Below, piece after piece: positions 39,845-53,707 of a DNA stretch of 64,000 nt. The number at the start of each line of letters is the position of its first letter. Position 1 is the first letter of the stretch. The stretch covers positions 1 to 64,000 of the forward strand of contig JAREIK010001730.1 of the NCBI GenBank assembly GCA_029783825.1. Reading direction: 5' to 3'. This DNA comes from Sapria himalayana (taxonomy: Eukaryota > Streptophyta > Magnoliopsida > Malpighiales > Rafflesiaceae). Both the position numbers and the translations under genes were made by a program. The notes under the pieces were generated by a model. That model ran no database searches, was not told the DNA's origin, and saw only the letters and a program-made list of their open reading frames with translations.

Positions 39845-40770
39845 ATGAACATGCCCATTGATAATAACCTTCTTGATAACCATCCATTATTGTGACACCT
39901 TGTATCTCATACTTTAGCATGCTTCTCTCTCTCTCTCAAGAGATCTCTAACCTTGATCAAAGGCTATCAAATAAGCAAATATTGACAGAAAGAAAATAAA
40001 CACTCCATGTAAGAAATAAACAAAACACAAATGAATGCTTACTTTTTGCAAAATGTTGCTAGATGTATCACCTTCTAGAGCTCTCAATCATGTAGTAACC
40101 TACAAGAAAATCAAAATGCACAACATAGTAAATAACAAAATTAAATAAATGAAATCCAAAGAAAAAAGCAGAATTTACCCACCCCAACTCTAACTGGGGT
40201 CTTCGGACGTGGTTCCAAGGCCACAACACCTACAGCTTTATCAAGAAGAGAAACAAGTAAATTTGCAGCAGCATGTGAATCCTTGGCATATGCACTCAAC
40301 CCCATCTTAATCTATAACAAGAACTGAGACAAAAATTAGGAGCTGACATTAAAATAGTATGATAGATATCATATATGAACTAATTGATATGTTCTTGTTA
40401 CACATTGTCCTGAACAATTCAGAGTGGTTTAGTTTCAACAGAAATACTAAACAAAGTTAAGTAGCAATTTAAAAAGGCATGGAGGAGAGATGTAAAACAA
40501 AAATAATTTAACAACAGTATACATAAATAGAATCAAAGATGAGAGTGACGAATTACCTGGACAAATAGTTCAAGACTATTGCCTATAGGAATGAGATCCA
40601 TGTTTTGATCAAAACAAAACACATGCGCTCTACTCCCCAAGCTTTCGGCATCAAAAACAATGGCATATATCTTCAACTCCCATGTTTTTTTGTGACCCAT
40701 CTCATAATATCCAAGATTAGGCATGAGGAACAACACAAACACCACCAACAAGAAAACCTAGTTTGTTATT
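39845..40770 (-). pseudogene. Apyrase (GDA1/CD39 family) fragment
   Basis: Minus-strand exons match the start of plant apyrases, membrane-anchored NTP/NDP hydrolases. Exon a (about 40770-40557) has a hydrophobic anchor (VVFVLFLMP) and apyrase region 1 ([20 protein letters not shown], where the family has DAGSSGSR). Exon b (40311-40183) reads [13 protein letters not shown] and [10 protein letters not shown]. Exon c (40099-40043) reads LRALEGDTSSNILQ. Exon d (39951 to about 39850) reads VRDLLRERERSMLKYEIQ and MDGYQEGYYQW. Donors (GTAATT, GTGGGT, GTAAGC) and AG acceptors are kept, so this is an unspliced genomic copy. A TGA sits in exon c at the family's GATAGLR motif, and region 1 has lost Gly and Ser. 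Later catalytic regions are absent, so it cannot be functional. Confidence 0.85.
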
Positions 40771-41839
40771 TATGGTAGTATATTTCACTAATATAGTAAA
40801 AATTTTTCGCTCTATAAAAGATGATACATGCTTTGATTAAAGATGAAAAAACTGGCACAATTGACTATCTTCTCTACCCATATAAATAATAAAATTGATG
40901 TTAACCAAATTTTGTTTTCTAAAACCATCAATTTCATTCACCATCCAACCTTCAAGGCATCAGAACAACATTCAAAGTTACATATTTCAATATTTGTATA
41001 GTAATCGAATATTTCAAGAACAATGGTGTGAATTCATTGCACATGTGATAAAAAGAAAATCAGGTGCTCTTTTCAACATTTTTGATCCTCTGATAGAAAT
41101 AGTCTACATGAACTGTGCATCAAAGAAAGCAAACTTTCTATAACAGAAATAAAGTGTTTCAGGTTTAGGTAAACAAACTTGCAAGTGAACAAATATATTC
41201 TAGAGTATGAAATAGGCATCTTTATCCCCACCAACTGTCATATACTATAATTGTGATTCCTTCTTCATCACACAATTGTGCATAAGATTGCTTTAAAATA
41301 TTGCAAGGCAACACTACAATTAGTCAATTTTTTCTTGAATTCTGATGGAGCCACAATTTTCTGCAGCACAATTGACTCATGGATGAGACTTAAGTTTTTT
41401 TTCTACCTAGGGTAACATGAGTGAAGGAAAGAACGAACCAAGAGAATAGATGGATTATTAGTTATGAGCTGCATTGCATGACAAAGTCACTCCCCATCAT
41501 GAAGTTAACCAAATAAGTCTTTCATTTGAAGTCATATTCAACAAGAAATCCCTACCATTTCTTAAGCAATTAGCCACTGATATAAGTTGACAGATAATCT
41601 ATATAGGTTGCATGAATTATAATGTAGTAGGTACCAGAAGCTTGTTATAAATGGATTATATACTTACTCAAATGTTAGTTTGCACCCAATTTCCACTAAA
41701 TGTGAAAGAAGATTACGTTCTCCATGCATTACATCTGATGACAGAAAATCTAAGCACAACATTGAAGAAAGAATGTCAACCATTAGCAATAGATACCATG
41801 AGAAAATGCATTTTCTTCAACAGATCATTCTTATTGTAC
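40771..41839. other. Non-coding CACTA-2 interior
   Basis: AT-rich sequence between the apyrase and ASPM-like fragments. A + strand frame at 41651-41845 has no recognised similarity and overlaps the end of the ASPM-like exon. Part of this is probably captured intron. Confidence 0.4.
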
Positions 41840-42205
41840 CATTAATGACTTGACGGCTAGACTTGATGCTAGATTGGGCCATAAAAAAAGGAGGAGAACC
41901 TCTGTCTTGTCCATCGATACCGTAGTTCAAAGGTATGAAGCTTTGGGATTTAGCTCTATAGAGTACAAGGACTAGCAGCAAAAACCTCTTTAATATGATG
42001 TTGCCTAGTTGTTCACAGTAACCTGGGCGATACAATCTTTCAACCGTCTTGTTATATGCATAAGCTTTGGCAAGTGAATCATGAGAGAAGAAATATTTTG
42101 CAATTACCAATTTCAAGAAAGAAATTTTTTGATCTGAATTGGATTCTCCATTTGGCAGCAAGGAGTCGGCACCAAAATCATGTATAGACCGATTCTAAGC
42201 CAAGC
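41840..42205 (-). pseudogene. ASPM-like (abnormal spindle) exon fragment
   Basis: One minus-strand exon resembles plant homologues of ASPM, a spindle-pole/microtubule protein with calponin-homology and IQ repeats. Landmarks are SLLPNGESNSDQKISFL, AKAYAYNKTVERLYRPGYCE, LGNIILKRFLLLVLVLYRAK, YGIDGQDRGSPP and SSIKSSRQVIN. It ends at a donor (ATTAATG then GTACAATAAG at 41839). The exon is open from about 42185, but no neighbouring ASPM exon was found and the 5' edge is undefined. It shares strand with the apyrase fragment, which lies downstream. The family call is recalled and not searched. Confidence 0.65.
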
Positions 42206-42458
42206 TAGATTGTAATGTAGATAATAAAATAGGGTAGTGTAACTTTTAAGAACTAGCATGGCTTTCCTTTCAATCCAACATCTATTATAATAGGGTAGTG
42301 TGACTTCATCATTAACCTCTCTCCATCAATATTCTACGAAGCAAATAATAAAATTTACTCCACTACTTGGAAATGAAAGTTGTAATGAAGCACTTCTCTT
42401 GAGTTAATAAACAAGAGTGAATGTCGATGGAAAGTGCAAGTTATTGTTAGATTCTGAC

Positions 42459-42655
42459 CTTAACAACATTGCCCATGACACTGAAAACCTCATTGTAATC
42501 GATGAAATCTAAATGAGCTTCCATCCTCTGCTTCAAAACATCAAAACTATAGACATGCTTCAGAGAATTTTAGAGTGTACCATACAAAACTTTCATACTC
42601 AACGAAGCATCCTTCTCATTGTCTGACTCCTCCATAGGCTTCCACGTTAAATCAT
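42459..42655 (-). pseudogene. Unidentified captured exon
   Basis: The minus strand reads LTWKPMEESDNEKDASLSMK, a stop after VLYGTL, then SLKHVYSFDVLKQRMEAHLD and FIDYNEVFSVMGNVVK. It ends at a possible donor (AAG then GTCAGA, 42458). The composition is protein-like, with one in-frame stop. I do not recognise the family. Sequence to its right (42690-42960) has no convincing coding on either strand. Confidence 0.45.
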
Positions 42656-43074
42656 AGCATCAAAGAAACTTTTATAGTAAGTTGATGGCAATATTTTGCA
42701 GTTTTGATCCTGGAATATTCAAAGGATGGCCGAGGCATGATAAATGAAAGCGGAAAAACAAATGATAGAAATGATGAATGTGATGATACCAATACAAATG
42801 ATGATGGAAAAGCGTGCTGCCACTGTATCGAATAGGCATCGCACAAATAAAGTGAGGAGCAATGACATCTCTCTAGTACTGTTGAAAATATCAAAAAACA
42901 CGGCAACCATACCTCAATTTTTTATGATGGAAACCAATTGGGTAATTTTTGATGACTTATACCAGGCCAAATTCAAGAAAATTAATATTATGGACAAAAA
43001 ATTGTATTATGTTGCAAAAATGAAAAACAATTGCATTTTATAGGCTTAAATTACAGAAACCAATTTTATCCTTT

Positions 43075-43640
43075 CCTAATAATGTCAACTTAAAAATTTT
43101 ATATGTTTAAATTTTTTAGAATCATATTAATTTTTATGAAGATAATATGAAATAATTTTAAAGACTTAAAATTTCATATTATTTGATATAATTTATAATT
43201 TATAAAATTCTAAAAATTACTTAAAGTGAGAAGATTATTAAAAAAAAAGTTATATTTATTATTTTAATAAAGAAGAAATATTAAAAGTTAATAAAAATCT
43301 TGCTCAATTATTTAATTCTTATTAATTTTAGTAGGTATAAAGATCTATGTATTTATTTTTAAATATCAATTTATTTTTCTTTTAAAGTTAATGAAAATTT
43401 TGAAATTATTTGTATACTTAAAATTTTCAAATTTTTTAGTAATTATTTTTTTAAAAGTTTTCTATAATCAATACACTATATTTTTTAACGTAAAAAAATA
43501 ATATTTACTAGTTTATTCGTTACTTCAGATATTTTTGAAAATATTTTTTATTTAATTATATAATAAATTATTTTAGCTTTTTATTAGTAGAAATTTTTAA
43601 AGTATGTTCATTTATTTTTTAAATATCTTAAAAATTATTA
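43075..43640 (-). repeat. Long inverted-repeat arm, right
   Basis: The reverse complement matches 12334-13065, without the insertion at 12597-12826. It lies in the AT-rich right part of CACTA-2, so it may represent the 3' noncoding region of the family. Confidence 0.75.
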
Positions 43641-43984
43641 TAATTATAAAATTAATTATTATTAATGTTTTTAATACAAATTTTTAAATTTCATAATAAA
43701 ATTTTAAAAAATTTTAGTATAATTTTTTACAAATTTATAATCATTAAAATAGTTATTATTGTCTTTATTAATATAATTTTTTTTTGTATTTATATATTTT
43801 TGAAAGTATTTATTTATAATAACCTATTTTATAATTATACGAGGAGAATATGTTTTTAATGGATTGGTCATTTATAGACAATGGCATATGTACTTTTATT
43901 ATACAAAATAAAATAAATATTAAAACAAATAAATTATTAAAAAAAATTTAAATCATTAAAGATTATTAATGAAAAATATCTCGA

Positions 43985-44031
43985 GCCAAAATAGCTAGGG
44001 AAAAATCCCTAACTAAATGCATATATTTGTG
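43985..44031 (+). repeat. Candidate CACTA-2 right end
   Basis: CCAAAATAGCTAGGGAAAAA followed by TCCCTAACTAAATGC matches the subterminal repeat. ATATATTTGTG follows and reads CAC... on the minus strand. The terminus is degenerate. Confidence 0.4.
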
Positions 44032-44560
44032 AAAAATAGAATTTAAAAAAATAAATGCTTGCAATTAAATATAAAATAGTAAAATATTTAGAATATTATT
44101 TTGTGATGAATTTTTTCTCGGTTTAATTAGTTAGGGATACTCCAACACTAAATCCATTGCCTAAGTTTCTAGCTTTTCTTTACATGAAAATCTACGATAA
44201 TATTAGCGACATCTATCTAAGCATCAATATGTAAGCAATAGCAAGGCAAACAAAAAGGGTTTCTAAGCTTACTATCACCTAATCTTGCACAAATAGATAT
44301 ATGTTGTTGAATATGTTCCACTTACATCTATATATGAATTATCCATAGCTCATAGACATATATGATTAGGCCACATGAATAATTTATTTACATTAATAAT
44401 AGTTAGTTTTTCATGATTTATCTATTAGTAACTCTATAAAGATTAAATAGAGTTATCTATTTAAAGACATCTATAGGACACGTAGTATAGACAATTATGG
44501 TATAGATAAATAAGCTTTGTAAATATCTAGATATACATACAAATAATAGTCATATATACT
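44032..44560. other. AT-rich spacer before array E
   Basis: About 530 bp without coding or clear repeats. Scattered GATA/TAGA words increase toward 44560, so the array boundary is gradual. The TTAGTTAGGGATACTCC phrase near 44138 may be one more decayed subterminal motif. Confidence 0.4.
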
Positions 44561-44655
44561 AATCAAATATATTTATAGACATATAGATAAACTAGGACAA
44601 ATAGATAGTCAACTAGACAACAGATAGATATATAAATATATATACTTATAAACAA

Positions 44656-44687
<32 letters not shown>

Positions 44688-47600
44688 TATATAGACAGAT
44701 AGATGGATAGATAGATAGACAGATAGATAGATGGATAGATAGATAGACAGACAGATAGATGGAGGATAGATAAATAGACAAATAGAAAAATAGTCAGATA
44801 GACAAATAGATAGAAAAAATTAGAAGTAGACATTATAGATAGATAAATAGGGGACAGAGAGATATATAGATAAGATAGATATATAGATAAATAGATTGAT
44901 TAATAGTGTGATAGACAGGACAGATATACATATGGTTAGATAGACATATATACATAAAGATAGTTGGTTAAATAGATAGGAAATATAATAGCAGAGAAGA
45001 TAGCTAGATAGACAAACAAATAGACCGAGAGATAATAGACTGATAGATAAACTAATAGGTTAGATAGTATAGATAGATAGATAGATAGATAGATAGTCAG
45101 ATATAATAAAGAGATAGAGATTTGAACATATAGTTAAGTAAATAGATAGATAGGTTGCTTGATAGACCGACATATATAAAGACTGATAGATAGACAGATA
45201 AACATAAAATAGACATACTGATATTAGATAATATACATATTAATATACAAATAGATAAATAGATAGATATACAGAAAGATATAAAGATAGGACATAGATT
45301 AAAAGATAGAAATATATTTAAATAGATAGATGGATAGACAAATAGTTATGACCTTATAGATAGACAGATAGATAGATAGATTGTAAGATTGATAGATAGA
45401 TATATAACTGATAGATAAATGATAGATAGATAGATTGTTAATCTACATAAAGATAGACAAGACAGATTGACATATAGCAAGTATATAAATTGATAGGCTA
45501 TGTCGATAGAGAGATATATACTATATAGATGGTAGATAGACAAATAGATATAAAAATAGACAGGACAAATCGATAGATCGATAGACATCTAGATATACAA
45601 AATAGATAGATAAATAGATAGACATATAGATTAACAGATAGATATAGTTTAAATAAATAGATAGTTAGACAAATAGATAGACCTATAGATAGATAGATAG
45701 GTAGAATAGTTAAGATAGATAGATAGATTATTAGATATATATTAGACATATAAATAGATGAGAAAGATAAACAAATAGATATATAGATAAATAGATAGAC
45801 AGATAGATAGATATAAAGATGGATAGACAAATAGATAGATAGAAATATAAACAAATAAATAGTCAGATAGATGATACTTAGATAGATAATATATAGACAG
45901 ACAGATAGATAGATAGATAGACATACATATAGATAGATAGACAGATAGAGAGACTATAATAAATAGTTAGACAGACAGATTGATTGATTGATTGATGGAT
46001 AGATAAAAAAATAGACAGATATAGAGATAAATAAACAGATTGATAAATACATAGATAGAAAAATAGATAGATAGTCAGAGAGATAGATAGATAAATAAAT
46101 ATATACACACATAGATCAACAGATACCAAATAGATAGGACAAACAGATAGACAAAAAGATATGCACATAGATTGATAGATAGATTGAATCATTAATGGAT
46201 CTATAGAAAAATAGATAGACATATTGATTGACTGATAGATGGATAGATATATATATATAATTAAATTATAGATAGATTGATAGACAAATTGGTAGATATT
46301 TGATAGATAAATTAATACATAAATAATAGGCAGATAGATAGACAAATAGAGAGATAGAAAGAAATATAGATATATATATAGATAGATAGATATACAAATA
46401 GATATATGGAATTTTAGACAAATAGAAAGATAGACAGATAGAAATACACATAGATAGATCGATAGATAGAAATATATATAGATATATTGATAGTTAGATA
46501 GGCAAAAAGATATATCGATAGACATTTAGATAGGCAGATTAATTGATTGATTGATTGAATATATATAGATAGATTGATAGACAACCATATAGATAGATAT
46601 ATAAAAAATATATAGACACATAGACCTATAGATAGACAAATAAATAAACCGACAGATAGATAGGTAGACAAATAGATAAATTGGGTAAATAGATAGAAAG
46701 ATAGATAGATAGGTAGACGGCTAAAAAAATTGGTAGATAGATAGGTACATATAGATATATAGACAGATAGATACATAGACAGATATATAGATAGATAAAT
46801 AATATACAAACAGATAGGTAGATAGATAGATAAACAAAGAGATAGACTAGTAAACAATGTGATAGATAGACATATTGAGAGAGATATATATACACAAAAA
46901 GATAGACAAATAGACAGACAATACACGGCCATATAAACAACTTGATAGATAGATAGATATACACATAAATAGATAGATATATAAATAGATAGATACATAG
47001 AGAGATAGATAGACATAGAGATATAAACATAGCTAAATAGATAGATAAATTGATAAATAGATTAGCAAATAGAAAGATAGATATACATACAAATAGACAG
47101 ACTGATTGATGGATGGATTGAATGATTGAAAGATCAATCAATAGATAGATAGATAGGCATATACACAAATAGATTGATAGATATATAGATAAATTGATAA
47201 ATTGGTAGAAAGATTGTGAGACTAATAAATAAATAGATATGTAGATATATAGATATATAGATTGAAAGACTTATTGATAGATATTTTATAGACAGATTGA
47301 TAGATTGATTGAAAGTCAAATTGATATATAGATTGATAGATAGATAGATTGATTGATTGATAAAATTATTGAAAGACTAATAGATAAACTGTTAAAAAAG
47401 TCATATGGATAAATAGATTGAAAGATAGTTTGATAGATAGATTAATAGACTGATAGATTGCAAGATTAAGAGACGGATTGATTGGTATATTATTAGATAT
47501 ATAGATAGATAGATATATATATAGATGGATAGACATATTTATAGATTGATAGACAAATAGACTAACAAATAGATAGACAGAGAAACATAAAGATAGATAG

Positions 47601-49728
47601 ATAGATGAATGATAGCTAGATAGATAGATACACAATTAGATAGACAATAGATAGATAAACATATAAGAGACAGGTAGATAGATTGATAGATACATACGTT
47701 GACAAACAAATAGATATATAGTAGTTAGTTAGTTAGACCGAGAGATACACAGATAGATTGACATATAGAAAGATAGACATATAGATATATCAACAATAGA
47801 TAAATAGACACATAGATAGACAAATAGACAGACATATAGATAGATAGATAAATAGAAAAAAAGCTAGACAATATATAGACAGACATTGACAGGTAGATAG
47901 ACAGATAGACAAATAGATAAACAAATATATTGACAAACACACTAAACAGAAAGATTGACTCGGATTGATTGACTTGACCGAAACATAGATACGATAGATA
48001 GATAGACATATAGAGAGACATATAGATACTCATATATAATGAAAAATCGATAGGTAGATGACATACGATATAAATATAGATAGATAGACCGATAGATGGA
48101 CACATTGATAGATTGATAGACAAATTGATATATAGATTGTTAGTTAGGCTAATAGATAGATTGAGAGATAAATTGAAAGATGGGTTAAAAAATAGATAGA
48201 TAACATATAGATTGGCAATAGATTGATAGATAGAAACCTTAGATAGAAGATTGATAGATAGACAGATATAATATATATATCTATAAAGATAGACTATATA
48301 CATATAGATAGACAGATAGAATGATAGATAGAATGACAGATAGATATACAGACAAAAAGATATGATAGATATACAGGTATACAGATAGATAGATAGATAG
48401 ATAGATAAAGAGACAAACAGATAGATAGAAAGATAAAACATAAAGATAGATAAACAAATAGATAGATAGATAGATTGAATAGTATGCAAATAGATAGGCA
48501 AACATATAGTGATACATAATTCATATAGATAAGATAGATAGACAAATATATATACGCATAGGTAGATAGACAGATAGACAGATAGAAAGATTGATAAATA
48601 GATAGATAGATAGATAGACAAATAAAAGATAGATATATAATATATATATAAAGATAGACCGATAGATAAATAGATAGATAGATATAGTTATATATTTAGA
48701 CAAATAGATAGATAGAAAGATAGATAGATTGACAGATATATCAATCGATAGACAAATAAATAGACAGACAGGATAAATTGATAGCTAGATAGATATATAT
48801 ATATATACAGACATATAGATAAATAGATATGCAGATAGATAGATAGATAGATAGAACAATTAATTGTCAAATAGATTGATAAATAGATATACATATAGAT
48901 AATTAGATAGATTGAAAATATATAGATAGATAGTTAGAGAGAAAGATAGATAGATATATACACATATAGATAGATTGATTCATTGATTTACAGATAGATA
49001 GATAGATAGAGAGACAAATAGATAGACATATAGATAGAAAATAAATAGCAAATCGATTGATAGATAGATAAAGAACTCACTAGATAGATAGATAGACAAC
49101 TCAATAAAACAAATAGATAGATATATAGATAGAGAGACAGATACAAGATAGATACGTAGATAGATAGATAGATAGATAGATTGTTTGATTGATAGATAAA
49201 TAGATAGATATGCAGATAGATAACAAATAAATAATAGATATATAGATAGATAGACAAATATATAGATAGATAGATTTACAGATATATAGGTATATAGATA
49301 GTCAGGTAGATAGACAGATAGATTGGCAGATAGATTGATAGATAATTATATCTATAGATAGATAGATAGATATATAGATATATAGATAGACAAAAAAGAT
49401 AGATAGATTGTCAGACAAATAGACACGTAGATAAACAGATAATAGACATATAAACAAATAGACAGACAGACAGATAGATATACAGATAGAAAGATTAGAT
49501 ATATAGACAGTTATAAATACATATAGATTAACATATATACAATATATATATATAGACATATACACATACAGATAGATAGATAGTTAGACAAATAGTTTTA
49601 CAGATAGGTAGACATACAGATAAATATACAAATAAATAGATAGATACACAGATTGGTAGCAAATTACATAGAAGCATAGATACAAAGATATTTAAAAAGA
49701 TAAATAGACATACATAAAGACAGATACT

Positions 49729-49770
49729 TATATATATATATATATATTATATATATATATATATATATTA
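49729..49770. repeat. (TA)n tract
   Basis: Alternating TA with one TTA step, in array E. Confidence 0.95.
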
Positions 49771-51575
49771 TGGATATATAGATAGATAGAAGTCAATATA
49801 TAGATAGATAGATAGCTATATAGATAGATAAATAGATAGAAGATGAGATAGTCATGTCGATAGACATATAGATAGATAGATAGATAAATAATACAGAGTC
49901 AAATAGATAGAAAGATTATAGACTTTACAAAGTAGTTTATTACATATATCGATATAAAAGATAATAATTAATAGATGAATATATAGATAGATAGTTAGAA
50001 AGAAATATATACATATAGATAGATAGATAGATAGACAAGAGAATAGATAGATAAATAGATAGATAGACAAATAGATGCACAAATAGATTATAAAAAGATA
50101 GACAAATAGATATATAGATAGAGGGATAGATACAAAGATAGATTATAGATTGATGGATAGATAGATAGACATACATATTTTTATATATAAAACATTAGAT
50201 AGACAAATAGATAGATATATAGATATATACAAAAGATAGACTAATAATTAGATGGAAAGAAAGAAAGAAATAAGAAAGAAGAAAGATAGATAGATACATT
50301 GACAAATAGATAGATAGATAGATAGACAAATAGATAAATAGATAGATAGATAGATATATAGATTATCAGATAGATAGATAGATTGATTGATAGATTGTCA
50401 AATAAATAGATAGATAGACACATAGATAGATTAGTCAATAGACATACAAAGAGATAGACATATAGACAGGCCGATATAAAAGAGATATACATACAAATAG
50501 ATAGATTAATAGATAGGTAGTTTGATAGAAAAATAGATAGATAGATAGACCGATAAATAGATTATATAGATCAAAAATTTATAGATAGATTTATAGATAG
50601 ATTGATAGTAAGATTGATAGACAGATTTAAACATAGATAGATAGATAGATAGATAGACAGATGTATATACTGATTAATAAAAAGATAGATAGACTGATGG
50701 ATAGATAAAAAAATAGATTGACAAAATGACATACAAATAGATTGATAGATATATAGATAAATAGATCGATAGATATATAGATATATAGATAGTAGATATA
50801 TAGATCATTTAGATAGATAGATTTGAGATAGACATATAGATAGATAGAAAGATAGATATATATATATATATATATAATTTATAGTATTATTGATAGAAAA
50901 AATTGATAGATAGATTAATAGATATAATATATATATATACATATATTTTGACGATAGATAGATAGACAGACATTTAGATGTAAAGATAAATAGATAGACA
51001 AACAGAATGATGAACATATAGATAGAAAGATAGAGAGATAAATAGATAGATAGATAGATAGGCAAAAAGATAGATAAATACATAGATAGATAGACAAATA
51101 GAATGCTAGACAAATAGGCAGAAATATTGATATATAGATAGATAGACACATAGATAGATAAATACACAAATTGATTAATAGATTGATAGACAAATTATTA
51201 GATAGATTAATAGAAAAATAGATAGATAGATAGATGGACAGAAAGATAGATAGATAGGTAGATAGACAAATAGATAGACATATATAGATATATACATATA
51301 ATAGTTAGATAGATAAACAAAAAGAAAGAAAGATAGATAGTTAGTTAGATAAAAATATTATTATAAATACACAGGCAAATAGATAGAAATATAGATAGAC
51401 AGATTGATATAAATATAGATATATAGATAGATAGACACATAGATAGACATATAGACAAATAGATAGACATGTAGATAGAAAGATAGATAGATAGTCAAAT
51501 AGATAGACATATAGATACACAAATTGATAGATAAATAGATAAATTGATAGATAAACAGACCCAGAGACAGAAAGA

Positions 51576-51607
51576 TATAATATATATATATATCTAATAT
51601 AATCTAT

Positions 51608-51639
<32 letters not shown>

Positions 51640-51645
51640 ATATAT
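51576..51645. repeat. Interrupted (TA)n palindromic tract
   Basis: (TA)n blocks flank TCTAATATAATCTATTA. The whole stretch is close to self-complementary. Confidence 0.9.
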
Positions 51646-53675
51646 TCAGACAAATAATCAGATAGATGGATAGATCGATAGATAGAAAATATAGAGGCAA
51701 ATATATAGGTAGATATACAGATAGATATACAGATTAGATAGATATCCATATTAATCGACACTTAGCTATTAGACAGATAAATAGACTACTGATAAAAGAT
51801 AGATAACATTTCTATAGGTAGACAGGATATAGATAGACAGATAGATATATATATATATATAGACAATAGATAGAGAGACAAACACATTGGCATTTTTATA
51901 CAAATAGACAAATAGATAGCTAGCTTATATATATATCTCTATATGATATATAGAATAGATAGATGGTTAAATAATAGGCATATAGACAACTACATAGATA
52001 GATAAATAGAAATATAGATGGGCAGATAGATAAATAGATAGATAGACATGTAATAAGAAAGGATAAGATTATCGATAGATGGATAGATAGATTTATTCAT
52101 AGATGGATATACAGATGATAAAAAATTGAAAGAAAGAAAGAAAGAAAGATAGATTGACACATTGATAGTAAGAATGTTAGACAGATAGCTAGGTAAATCG
52201 ATTGATAGATAGACAGATAGTAAAGAAATATGTGATAAAATAAATAGATAGACACAATGATTAAATAGATTGATAGATAGACAGAGTTTCAAAAGAAAGA
52301 TATATAGAAAGTCCAGATAGACAGACATATATTACATATGTAGAGAGATACTAGATCGATAGATATATAGGACAAATAGGATAGATAGATAAAAGAGAAA
52401 CTTAATAAGATTGATAGATAGTAATAGAGATAGTAAAAACAAATACTAGACACAAAGATAGATTGATATAATGATGGATACACATAGCAAAATATATTGA
52501 TAGGTAGATAAATTGTAGATTGATAGATAGATAAAGTGTAGATTGATAAAAAACTATATAGACATATAGATAGACAGATAGATAGATATTAGACATATAC
52601 ATAGACTGGTAGATAGACATATAGATAGATATATTGGTATATATAACGATAGATAAATAGATAGATAGATAGATAGATAGGTAGAAAATAGATATAGGAT
52701 AGATATACAAATAGATAAATAAAAGTTAGATAGCAGATGATAGATACTCAACTAAATAGATAGTTAGACAGAGAGATAATAGACAGATAGATAGATAGAT
52801 AGAGAGACAGACAGATATATATATCGATAGTAGATAGATAGATAAATATAGATAAAAGCTAGATATACAGATAGATAGATAATAGTTAGTTAGATAGATA
52901 AACTTATATATAGATAGTTAGATATATAGAAGATAGATTTCCAAATTGATATAAGATAAATATAATAATTAGATTGACAGATAGATATAGATAGACTCGA
53001 TAAATAAATAGATAGTACGATATCAAATAGATAGATAGATTATTATATAGATGATAATAGGTATAACATATAATAGACAAAAGATAGATAGAAATGAAGA
53101 TAAAAGATAAAAAAAGAAGCTCGATAGAATATAGATAGATAGATAGGTCGATACATAGATAGATAGATAGATAGCTAGGATACAAGATAGATAGATATAT
53201 AGCATTGATTGATTGATATATAGATAGCTCTATCGATAGGACATACAGATAATAGATAAATAGATATATAGGCAGAATGATAAATAGATAGATAGATATT
53301 TAACATAAATATTATATAGACAAATAGATAAAAAACTAGTTAGACTATAAGAATAAAATTGATTGATGACAGATTGATGACACATTGAATAAATAGATTT
53401 AATTTACAGATTGATTGAATTGATTGACTAAATAGATTGAATAGATAGATAGATTTATTGGTCTTGCTGCTATATAGATCGTTTAGATTAAATAGATAGA
53501 AATATAAATAGCCAGATTTATAGAAAATAGACTGATAGATATATAGATAGTAAGATAGATTGATAAACAACAAAGATTGCCAATAGGATAAATAGATTGA
53601 ACGAAAGACAAAAGATAGAAATACATATGTCAGTAGATAGATAGATAAATTATGCCATAGATAGATAGATAATAA

Positions 53676-53707
<32 letters not shown>

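Larger units (their letters stand above)
35407..44031 (+). mobile_element. CACTA-2: gene-capturing CACTA-like element
   Basis: The left end CATTACAAGAATAATCTC (one base off CACTACAAG) is followed by AGCTAG(T/G)GAAAAATCCCT and TTTTTCGTCGCTAAAAT subterminal repeats. A related motif (AGCTAGGGAAAAATCCCTAA) near 43993 followed by ATATATTTGTG is a candidate right end at 44031. There is no transposase inside. The interior holds minus-strand exon fragments of an apyrase, an ASPM-like gene and at least one unidentified gene, fitting a non-autonomous Pack-CACTA. The left end is well supported by its match to CACTA-3; the right end is weak. Confidence 0.62.

Noticed and set aside
42744..43043. 99-codon Met/Lys-rich + strand frame
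   Set aside because: Low complexity, no family resemblance, overlapping other open frames on the minus strand. Insufficient support.
43665..43859. 64-codon Ile/Phe-rich frame
   Set aside because: AT-rich composition alone explains it; no start context or similarity.
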